Shown: positions 24,724 through 33,069 of the stretch, in pieces
How the letters are laid out: each line of letters starts with the position of its first letter
Position numbering within the stretch: the stretch's first letter is position 1
Assembly (NCBI GenBank): GCA_025929805.1
Contig: JAICPP010000003.1
Span: forward strand, 1 to 33,069
From: Gemmatimonadales bacterium
GTDB taxonomy: Bacteria; Gemmatimonadota; Gemmatimonadetes; Gemmatimonadales; GWC2-71-9
Length of the DNA: 33,069 nt
Direction of reading: 5' to 3'
Position numbers and translations under genes: made by a program
The notes under the pieces: generated by a model
The model's database searches: none
The model's input: the letters and a program-made list of their open reading frames with translations, nothing else
Told to the model about the DNA's origin: nothing

Positions 24724-25428
24724 CTAGAGTTGATCCACGAACCGAGCCGTCTGCTCCACTGCGTTCATGTAGTTCTCGAATTCAGGCGCGGCACACCGCC
24801 ACTCGCGTTCAGAGCGATGGCGTACGACATGTAAGAGATATTCTGGCTCGAACCCGACGAGGGCCGCTGCGGCACCGGCAAGCTCGAGAGCGTCCGGCGG
24901 AACCGGTTTCCCGGCCACGGTGAGGACGCCCCGGAGCAACACCAGGATGGTGGCCGCGCTCTGCAGTCCCAGCGAACCGAGCGCCGCCGGATCTGGAGCA
25001 TACGTGGCATACCCCTGGCGCAAGCGAAGCAGCTTACCTCGAAACTCCCCCTCGAGAGCTTTTCGGAGATCATCCCGGTCCACCTGGACACCCTGCAACG
25101 GGTCCACGCCCCGCAGTACCTGGTAGGAGAGCCGCATATCGGTGATCTCCACCGGAAACGCGTCACTCGCGCGATTCCATTCAGAGTGGCTCAGCACCAG
25201 CGGCGGCTCGGGAGTTTTCTTGCGCCAGCCGGTAAAGGCGCGGCTGAGTGACCGGAGTACGGGTGGCGTCAGTTGCTCTACAACCAGCATCAGGTTGATA
25301 TCCGAGCGCCCGGGGATGAAATCGCCCCGAGCCGCCGAGCCGTAGAGCACGGCGCTGTACCCGTTGCCGAGCACCTGGTCGGCTTCGGCAAGGAAGGGAT
25401 CCACCACCCGGGATACCGTAGCCCGCAT
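24724..25428 (-). CDS. Nucleotidyltransferase-fold protein
   Basis: VLYGSAARGDFIPGRSDINLMLVVE resembles the GSxxxGxxxxxSDxDL motif. Start at 25428 overlaps the upstream TGA (TGATG). Confidence 0.7.
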   Translation of the reverse strand: MRATVSRVVDPFLAEADQVLGNGYSAVLYGSAARGDFIPGRSDINLMLVVEQLTPPVLRSLSRAFTGWRKKTPEPPLVLSHSEWNRASDAFPVEITDMRLSYQVLRGVDPLQGVQVDRDDLRKALEGEFRGKLLRLRQGYATYAPDPAALGSLGLQSAATILVLLRGVLTVAGKPVPPDALELAGAAAALVGFEPEYLLHVVRHRSEREWRCAAPEFENYMNAVEQTARFVDQL

Positions 25429-26315
25429 CAGAACCTTCCCCCTGCACCACCACCGCTGAATCCTCCCCCGCCGCCGAACCCGCCGAATCCTCCACCACCG
25501 CCTCCGAATCCACCGCCACCTCCCCAGCCACCACCGATCCATGGCCCTCCCCAATATACCCGCCCTCTGCGGCGGCGACGGCCACCCATTGCGCCTGACA
25601 TCATGAGCATGAACAAGATGAGAAAGAGGAGGGGCAACAGGTTACCGACGGTGGAGCTGCCGCCTTCGGCATCTACCGGCGGCTGATACGCCGTGAGAGC
25701 GGAGTCCGTGACACCGTACCCCTTTGCAATGACACTGGACAGTGCCCGCACGCCGAGCAACAGCCCGTCTCCATATTGCCCTTCCGACAAGTGGGGCCGC
25801 ATCAGATCACGGATCTGACCCGCGGTTGCGTCGGTGACAATGCCTTCCAGGCCCTGTCCCACTTCAATCCGGATGTGCCCGGAGTTGGGATCCCCCTCTC
25901 GGCGTGGCACCAGCAGCAGCACCACTCCAGCATTGCGGCGGGGATCTCCGATTTCCGCCTGGGCCCCCACGCCCCATTTGCGTCCAATAGCCAACGCGAC
26001 CTGCGCGGCGTCGTACTCGCCGATGGTCGGCAGAATCACCACTGCGATCTCGGCACCGGTCACGCCCTGCAGCCGGCGGATGAGATCTTCCATGTTGCCG
26101 GCTGATGATGGGTCCAGCACTGAGGCGAGATCGTTGACGTAGCCAGTCGGCCGTGCGGGAATCAGGCTGTCGATCCCCGCACGCTGAGCCCACACGCTCG
26201 CAGGAACCACTGCCGGGGCAACCGCTCCGCTAAGTTGAAGCAGTGCCAGGAGAGCGGTAGCTTTGGCTCGTGTCTCCCTCAATCGGTCTCCTGCTGCTGA
26301 CCCCTTCGTCAACAT
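25428..26315 (-). CDS. TPM-domain (YgcG-like) protein with Gly-rich C-terminus
   Basis: GYVNDLASVLDPSSAGNMEDLIRRLQGVTGAEIAVVILPTIG; C-terminal GGWGGGGGFGGGGGGFGGFGGGGGFSGGGAGGRF. Exact start uncertain. Confidence 0.85.
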   Translation of the reverse strand: MLTKGSAAGDRLRETRAKATALLALLQLSGAVAPAVVPASVWAQRAGIDSLIPARPTGYVNDLASVLDPSSAGNMEDLIRRLQGVTGAEIAVVILPTIGEYDAAQVALAIGRKWGVGAQAEIGDPRRNAGVVLLLVPRREGDPNSGHIRIEVGQGLEGIVTDATAGQIRDLMRPHLSEGQYGDGLLLGVRALSSVIAKGYGVTDSALTAYQPPVDAEGGSSTVGNLLPLLFLILFMLMMSGAMGGRRRRRGRVYWGGPWIGGGWGGGGGFGGGGGGFGGFGGGGGFSGGGAGGRF

Positions 26316-26320
26316 TCAAA

Positions 26321-27055
26321 GTGGTATGCGTTGTCGGACTGGTCGCGGCACTGGCCGGGTGCCGGAGCGAGCGCAGCGTGGCCGTGCGGGTCTCGATACC
26401 CAACGATGACGGGATGGAGACGCCGGCCTCTGGTGTGGGCGTCGTCGCGCTGCCGTACGACCGCGACAGTGTGCTGACCAGCCTCGAAGCCCGAGCTCCC
26501 ACTCCTCGCCCGCCGACTGGGCCCTTGGACAGCTTGTTCGCTCGGTTCCGCGGACCCTTTACGACCTACACCAAGCTCTCGTATGCGGCCTCCGGCCTGC
26601 GCGATTCGCTCAATGCACTCCGGCGAGCACTCGACACCGCGGCACCCGATTCTCCGGTGCGCGGGTCATTCGCCGCCGCCATGCAGCGGCTGAACGACTC
26701 ACTCCGCGCGACTGAGACCCGGCTAGAGAGCGCCCGGGTGCAGCTGGACCGCGCACGGAGCGCATTTGTGCAGCAGAGTGAAAGTCTGCGCGCCGCCATT
26801 CGGCAATGGGAAGATAGCACCTACCGAGGATACGACAGCATCGTCGAACAGCTTACCCGGGGCCGCGAGGCATCGACGGATACGACCGGGGAGGCGGGGT
26901 GGGCCCACTTCAAGGTGGGTCGTGGGGACTGGTGGCTCTATGCCCGGGCCTGGGACACCAGCGATCCCAATGCCGAGTGGTACTGGAACGTTCCCGTGAG
27001 TGACGACACCGTACTCTTGTCGAGCCGCACCGGCCGACGCCGGCCGAGGTACTGA
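26321..27055 (+). CDS. Hypothetical lipoprotein with central coiled coil
   Basis: Lipobox LAALAGC; long Arg/Ala/Ser helix segments. GTG start 26321 is preferred; the ORF track starts at 26270. Confidence 0.6.
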   Translation: MVCVVGLVAALAGCRSERSVAVRVSIPNDDGMETPASGVGVVALPYDRDSVLTSLEARAPTPRPPTGPLDSLFARFRGPFTTYTKLSYAASGLRDSLNALRRALDTAAPDSPVRGSFAAAMQRLNDSLRATETRLESARVQLDRARSAFVQQSESLRAAIRQWEDSTYRGYDSIVEQLTRGREASTDTTGEAGWAHFKVGRGDWWLYARAWDTSDPNAEWYWNVPVSDDTVLLSSRTGRRRPRY

Positions 27056-27694
27056 ATGGTTGAGTTGAGATTTTGGGTCTGGGGTGCGATGACTCTGGTT
27101 CCGTTGACGCTTTCCGCCCAGTCCACCGCACCGCTGGAGACCAGGAGCAAGGGCTCGCCTCAAGCTCCGGTGACTGTATACGAGATGTCGGATTTTCAGT
27201 GTCCCTACTGCAGGGAGTTTGCCCTTCAGACCTTCCCGCAATTGGAGCGGGACTACATTCGCCCCGGAAAGGTTCGATGGGTTTTTATCAACTTTCCTTT
27301 AACCAGCATCCATCAGCACGCTTCCGCTGCGGCCGAACTGGCACTGTGTGCCGGAGAGCAGCGCCGTTTCTGGCCGGTGCATGATCTGCTGTTTCAGCAT
27401 CAGGAGACCTGGGCGCCGTTGAAGGAGGCAGGGCCCTTCTTCGTGTCGTTGGCCGACTCGGCCCGGCTGTCCAAGCCAACGCTCCTCGCCTGTCTCGAGT
27501 CCCCCGAGACCAGAAAGCGAGTCCGAGCTGACGCCGAAGGTGCCGCCCGCTCCGGGGCCTCCAGCACGCCCACGTTTTACATCGAGGGTGGTCTCCTGGA
27601 GGGGGCTCAGCCGATCACCGTATTTCGGCAGGTGCTGGACTCGGTGTATGCGTCGAAGAAGGGGACCGGTGCGCGGGGACCGGGAACCAGGTAA
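27056..27694 (+). CDS. DsbA/thioredoxin-fold disulfide oxidoreductase
   Basis: PVTVYEMSDFQCPYCREFALQTFPQLERDYI; GASSTPTFYIEGGLLEGAQP; TGAATG junction with the upstream gene. Confidence 0.9.
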   Translation: MVELRFWVWGAMTLVPLTLSAQSTAPLETRSKGSPQAPVTVYEMSDFQCPYCREFALQTFPQLERDYIRPGKVRWVFINFPLTSIHQHASAAAELALCAGEQRRFWPVHDLLFQHQETWAPLKEAGPFFVSLADSARLSKPTLLACLESPETRKRVRADAEGAARSGASSTPTFYIEGGLLEGAQPITVFRQVLDSVYASKKGTGARGPGTR

Positions 27695-27738
27695 TGTCGA
27701 CACGCCCGTCCCGGTCCCTGGTTCCCGGCTCCTGGTCC
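27662..27738. repeat. Heptameric inverted repeat between the convergent dsbA-like and CPBP genes (words GGGACCR/GGAACCA)
   Basis: Left GGGACCG|GTGCGCG|GGGACCG|GGAACCA|GG. Right contains CCTGGTTCCCGG (27717-27728), an exact 12-nt inverse of CCGGGAACCAGG, plus GTCCCGGTCC and CTCCTGGTCC. Confidence 0.8.
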
Positions 27739-27749
27739 GCACTCACAGG

Positions 27750-28502
27750 CTAACGAATTGCCAGAATCACATCATACAACGCATGAGTCCAGGCAGTAAT
27801 GCCGAACCCTCGCGAGAGGTACAAGCCACTAAAAAGCAGGCCAGCTACCGTCCGGAAGGTGAACGAGGTGAGTGCCAGAGATTCACCATAGGGACCGATG
27901 TAATGAAAAGCAGAGAAGACGAGGGCACCGAGCACGATCGCTAAGAGATCGGCCGTCAACCGCGTCCAGCGGAAAAGTCGGGTGGCCAACAGGGCCAGAC
28001 CGGAGACCAGCAGTACCCGGAACAGAAGCTCCTCGTAGATACCGGCACCCAGTGAGATCATGAGTTGGGCGGGGAGGCTCAGCTCAACGGCAAGGCGAGG
28101 GATACCCTCGACCGCAGTCGCCACCAACACCAGCGTCGGCAGCAGCAGCACCGTGAGCGCACTCGCCACGAATCCGAAGGCCAGCGCGTATGCAACGGTC
28201 TCACCGGCCATCAGGGCCAAGTAGCGAGGCCGTATACCTCCACGGCGCCGGATGTCTCGCCCCACGAGTGAGGCTCCTCCCCCCACCAACAACAGCCCGA
28301 AAACCGTCAATCCATCCCGACCACCGAGCCCGACGAAGAGGCTCTTCAGCAGCACGTCGGCTCCGTTTCGCACTCCTGCCGCCTCGGCATCGGATAGAAG
28401 GAACGCGAGTGCTTCGTACAGAATGAGCAGAGGAAAGGCGAAGCTCAGGCTGTACCGAGGTTCCCTGGTCTCAGTCCAATAGCTCGATCGTGTCAGACTC
28501 AC
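27750..28502 (-). CDS. CPBP-family intramembrane metalloprotease
   Basis: GAGIYEELLFRVLLVS, VFSAFHYIGPYG, ITAWTHALYDVILA; multiple TM segments. GTG start at 28502 preferred because the ORF-track TTG (28532) lies in a terminator U-tract. Confidence 0.82.
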   Translation of the reverse strand: MSLTRSSYWTETREPRYSLSFAFPLLILYEALAFLLSDAEAAGVRNGADVLLKSLFVGLGGRDGLTVFGLLLVGGGASLVGRDIRRRGGIRPRYLALMAGETVAYALAFGFVASALTVLLLPTLVLVATAVEGIPRLAVELSLPAQLMISLGAGIYEELLFRVLLVSGLALLATRLFRWTRLTADLLAIVLGALVFSAFHYIGPYGESLALTSFTFRTVAGLLFSGLYLSRGFGITAWTHALYDVILAIR

Positions 28503-28530
28503 GGGGATCGCGGACCTCTCGCCATCGCCC

Positions 28531-28558
28531 AAAGAAAAGGGGCCGCTTCCGCGGCCCC
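28531..28558 (-). terminator. Intrinsic terminator on the minus strand upstream of the CPBP gene
   Basis: Minus strand GGGGCCGC-GGAA-GCGGCCCC then TTTTCTTT. Confidence 0.8.
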
Positions 28559-28677
28559 CCCAGGTTCATAGTGTCGCCTGGGTCTCAGCTTGCAGCTCGT
28601 GCTAACGGCCGCAGGCGACCCTTGACTCTGTAGACAATGGATCACCTCCTCGGTTGCAGGTGGAACAGGTAATGCGC
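28531..28677 (-). ncRNA. Candidate short structured transcript or leader with a very strong SD and mini-ORFs
   Basis: TTGATC-18-TACACT at 28713-28684; GAGGAGGTGATCC at 28650-28638; mini-ORFs of 11 aa (TTG 28637) or 17 aa (ATT 28638); 8-bp stem GTCGCCTG/CAGGCGAC; terminator at 28531-28558. Confidence 0.45.
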
Positions 28678-28752
28678 CCAATAAGTGTACTCGGAGGCCA
28701 TACTCAGGATCAACCCTCTTCCATTGGAGTAGATACCCCGCAACATTGGGCC

Positions 28753-30105
28753 ATGCCTTCCACTTCGCGGTTCTATCGGATTGCAATTCGGATGGGAACC
28801 GCGATTGCTCCCGTGGTGGGCTGGTTCAATCCAAAGATCCGAACGGGCACGCGGCTGCGGCGCGACGCCGGCGAACGTCTGTTGGAGTGGGCTCGGTGGA
28901 ACCGCGATCCTGCCCGGCCATTGGTGTGGTTTCACGCCTCATCTGTGGGGGAGGGCTTGCAGGCTCAAGCCGTGCTTCTCGCCCTCCGCCGAATCCGCGC
29001 CGATTGCCAGATCGTCTACACCCACTTCAGCCCCTCCGCCGTGGACCTGGCCCGGCGCATCGAGTCCGACGTCTCCGACTGTCTACCCTACGATCTCCCC
29101 CAGCCGGTCGAACGGCTGCTTGCTGTTCTGGAGCCGGATCTCGTGGTATTTGCCAAGCTGGATGTCTGGCCCGAGCTGTCCACCAGAGCGGCAACCAGCA
29201 GTGCGCAAGTGGCGATCGTGGCCGCCACGGTGAGTCCCGGAAGCAGCCGACTCCGTTGGCCGGTCCGGCAGCTACTCCAGCCAGGATATCGTGCGGTCGC
29301 GGCCGCCGCGGTGATCTCGCCGGAGGATGGACAACGCCTCGTCCGTCTGGGGGTAGATCGTGATCGGATTCATGTCTTGGGCGATCCCCGCTTCGACAGC
29401 GTGGCCGACCGGGTGCGCAGCGTGAGTCCAGACGAGCCACTGCTTCGCTTCGGGAGTGGCGCGCCCACTCTGGTGGCGGGATCCACCTGGCCGGCGGACG
29501 AAAACGTCCTTCTACCGGCCTTTACTCGCCTGCGGCAGCAACGGCCGGATGCCCGTTTGATCGTGGTGCCTCACGAGCCGACAGGAGAGCACCTGAACGG
29601 ACTGGAGCAGAGCGCCCGCGCTGCAGGCCTGCCCTCGCCGGTTCGCCTGAGTGCTGCCGAAGGCCCGGTCCCATTCCTGGTGGTCGATCGGGTGGGAGTC
29701 CTGGCCGTACTCTACGGCGCCGGGACAATAGCCTATGTCGGAGGTGGTTATGGAGCGGCGGGCCTGCATTCGGTTCTGGAACCCGCCGCGTGGGCGCTCC
29801 CAGTGACATTCGGCCCCCGATGGCAAAACAGCCGTGATGCTGCACTGTTATTGGAGGCGGGTGCGGCGGTTGCGTTGCCCGATTCTGGTGCCGAAAGTGC
29901 GCCAGAGGCACTCCGCGAATTGTGGGCGGCGTGGCTTGCCGATGAAGCCAGCCGAAAGAGCCAAGGACATCGGGGGCGAGAAGTGGTGGATCAGGGGACG
30001 GGAGCCTCGGAGCGGAGCGCCGCCATGCTGGCCCGGCTTATTTCAGGACGACGCCCTCGTAGGTCACCGCCCGCGGCACAATCAACCCGGCCGTCAATGC
30101 GGTGA
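28753..30105 (+). CDS. waaA: 3-deoxy-D-manno-octulosonic acid transferase
   Basis: PLVWFHASSVGEGLQAQAVLLALRRIR, VVFAKLDVWPELS, VAGSTWPADENVLLPAF, YVGGGYGAAGLHSVLEPAAWALPVTFGP. Confidence 0.93.
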   Translation: MPSTSRFYRIAIRMGTAIAPVVGWFNPKIRTGTRLRRDAGERLLEWARWNRDPARPLVWFHASSVGEGLQAQAVLLALRRIRADCQIVYTHFSPSAVDLARRIESDVSDCLPYDLPQPVERLLAVLEPDLVVFAKLDVWPELSTRAATSSAQVAIVAATVSPGSSRLRWPVRQLLQPGYRAVAAAAVISPEDGQRLVRLGVDRDRIHVLGDPRFDSVADRVRSVSPDEPLLRFGSGAPTLVAGSTWPADENVLLPAFTRLRQQRPDARLIVVPHEPTGEHLNGLEQSARAAGLPSPVRLSAAEGPVPFLVVDRVGVLAVLYGAGTIAYVGGGYGAAGLHSVLEPAAWALPVTFGPRWQNSRDAALLLEAGAAVALPDSGAESAPEALRELWAAWLADEASRKSQGHRGREVVDQGTGASERSAAMLARLISGRRPRRSPPAAQSTRPSMR

Positions 30106-30421
30106 CGAGAACGTCGGTCCAGCGGCTCCGCACCTTGATCTTGAGGTTGGCGATGCCGCTACCACCGGCGAGTTGAGCCGCGAGAGCCTTCCGCAGGGAG
30201 GGATCCTTGATCCTGAGCAATCCCCAGAACGTGTACATGGCCCGGGAGGTCACCCGAAACCGGCTTCCCTCCACCGGCTGACCCACCCTGCTGGCGAGCG
30301 TAACCGGCACGCCCAGCGTGGTGGCATCAAAGGTTTGGGCGCAGCCCTGGAGTGAGCCCAGCAGCAGGACGGTCGGCAGAGAGACGAACGCGAGTGCCGA
30401 CCGGATTCGCCAGAGTCTCAC
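30038..30421 (-). CDS. Hypothetical lipoprotein
   Basis: Signal and lipobox VLLLGSLQGC; 127 aa; overlaps the 3' end of waaA on the opposite strand. Confidence 0.6.
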   Translation of the reverse strand: MRLWRIRSALAFVSLPTVLLLGSLQGCAQTFDATTLGVPVTLASRVGQPVEGSRFRVTSRAMYTFWGLLRIKDPSLRKALAAQLAGGSGIANLKIKVRSRWTDVLVTALTAGLIVPRAVTYEGVVLK

Positions 30422-31095
30422 AGTCCTGGAATCCGAAACGCGTAATGCGCCCCGAGGCCGAATACACCTGGATCGCCCCCGTCGATAAAGACGCGATCGT
30501 ACGCGGCGTGCGCCCCGAGCCCGCTCAGCAGGTTGAGCTCCACGCCGGCGCTCACGCCGAAGTTGGTTTCCGTGTCGGAAAGCCCGCCACCTGACAAGCG
30601 GACAATGTCGAGTCGCGGTGCGATCCAGGGGTGAATGGCCAGCGCGGGATTGGGTATGGTGAGCGCGAACCCGAGCCCCACCGGAAAGCGGAGCTCGCTC
30701 TCATCGCCCGGCAGGATGCCTATATCCGGCTTGGAATAGCCGATTCCACCCTGCAGGGTGACCGAGAGAGGAATGAGCGGCCCGCCAAAGACCTTGTAGT
30801 TGAGGGTGGCGCCAACTGACACATGATTGTCGCCCGGTCCATCGGGGTTGAAGGTCGACAGGATGGCGGTTGCCCCGAACGGTCCGAATCCTGCGCGACC
30901 GCTGACCGCCAACGCGGTGCCCTTGCCGGCGTCCTCATTGGGAAAGCCGATGTCGCCATAGACGGCGATGCCGCTCGGGATGCCGCTGTTGTATATGGGA
31001 ATACCGCGGACTTGAGCCTCTGCTATCTGATCGCGAGCCACCAGGCATGCCATCAAGCCTGCGAGCACGATTCCTCTCTGCGCGCGTTGTCTCAT
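30418..31095 (-). CDS. Outer-membrane beta-barrel-like protein
   Basis: Signal peptide, glycine/aromatic beta-strand pattern, terminal FGLGAHYAFRIPGL; start/stop overlap with the downstream gene. Confidence 0.65.
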   Translation of the reverse strand: MRQRAQRGIVLAGLMACLVARDQIAEAQVRGIPIYNSGIPSGIAVYGDIGFPNEDAGKGTALAVSGRAGFGPFGATAILSTFNPDGPGDNHVSVGATLNYKVFGGPLIPLSVTLQGGIGYSKPDIGILPGDESELRFPVGLGFALTIPNPALAIHPWIAPRLDIVRLSGGGLSDTETNFGVSAGVELNLLSGLGAHAAYDRVFIDGGDPGVFGLGAHYAFRIPGL

Positions 31096-31201
31096 CGCTC
31101 GTCTCCAATAAGGTCGGGGAGTCGCCGATAGGGCCTGCGGCGCGCCAGAAGGTACTCGTGGGCTTCGAACGAAGTCAACCGAAGGTGTAGCACGGCGGCA
31201 A

Positions 31202-31234
31202 GAAAAACGCCCGTCCGCAACCGCGAACGGGCGT
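31202..31234 (-). terminator. Minus-strand intrinsic terminator after the barrel gene
   Basis: Minus strand ACGCCCGT..ACGGGCGT stem followed by TTTTTCT. Confidence 0.82.
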
Positions 31235-31254
31235 AGCAGTAATACGAGCCGGCG

Positions 31255-31864
31255 TTACCGAACGTAGGTCAAGCCGACACCCACACCTTCGAGGTCGCCG
31301 ATTCCTCCGCTCACTCGTACGGACCAGTCCTGGCTGAAGCGCATATCGACACCGAGACCGAGGGCAAACCCCACGTCGTCACCGCCGGCGGCACCGAGGA
31401 CGGGAACGATTACGGGGTGAGCATACGGCGTGAAGGTCGTACGGGATCCCTCGAGCTCGAATCGCCGGCCGAGCGAGATGCCAACCGGCAGGTAGATCGC
31501 ATCGTCACCGTCGCCCAGGTTGATCCCTGCTCCCACAGTCAGGGCGCCGTCGAGCGGGAAGCTCTCGCTGTAACTCAGTACCCGAGTGCGGAAGTTTCCC
31601 CCCAGCAGGAGGCGAGTGTCCCCCTCACCCTCCGGATTGGCAAAGCCCGCCCGGAAACCGAAATCATTGCTGGCGCGGCCGTAGCTATAGAACCCTTCAA
31701 GGGCGAAGTCTACTCCGCTACCCGGGTCGGAAAATGCGGCGCCAAACTCGTGATTGGTGAACGCGCGATACGGCGCCTTGAACATCGGCGTGCCGGTCTC
31801 TTGCGCTGCCGAGTCAGTCGCAGACAGAGCGACGACCGCTGCCACCAAGAGCCCACCGTAGAAA

Positions 31865-31875
<11 letters not shown>
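31255..31875 (-). CDS. Outer-membrane beta-barrel-like protein
   Basis: MRRSFYGGLLVAAVVALSATDSAAQ signal; beta-rich; ends GVGVGLTYVR. Start at 31875 lies inside the 3' end of atpC. Confidence 0.65.

Positions 31876-33069
<1,194 letters not shown>

Noticed and set aside
25440-25560. CCACCxCC-rich tract as a DNA repeat
   Set aside because: It encodes the Gly-rich tail common in TPM/YgcG-like proteins; codon-level low complexity.

Overview
This 33 kb window is a gene-dense, high-GC bacterial chromosome segment. Gene content and style suggest a Gram-negative, possibly Gemmatimonadota-like organism, but that is inference. It is mostly housekeeping: a PQQ-dehydrogenase 3' end, a porin-like barrel, a pyruvate dehydrogenase/lipoate operon (lipA-pdhA-pdhB-pdhC-lpdA-TM protein-lipB), an M20 peptidase, two HExxH metallopeptidases, hisIE, dnaE-accA-ricT-metG, an M23 peptidase, a LemA/nucleotidyltransferase/TPM cluster, a DsbA-like protein, a CPBP protease, waaA, two outer-membrane barrels, and atpC/atpD. 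I see no rRNA, tRNA, CRISPR, transposase or phage genes. The strongest signal outside the genes is a set of intergenic inverted repeats. Their arms are degenerate tandem 7-nt words: GTAAACG/GTGAACR, GTCRYGA, or GGGACCR/GGAACCA. The word differs between loci but the architecture is the same, and the elements abut or supply the stop codons of the neighbouring genes. Inside dnaE the same architecture appears in frame with a 9-nt word. A second notable item is a compact minus-strand transcription unit at about 28531-28713. It has a promoter-like pair, a 12-nt perfect complement of the canonical 16S 3' tail, mini-ORFs, an 8-bp internal stem and an intrinsic terminator. No tools were run; all pattern calls were made by eye.
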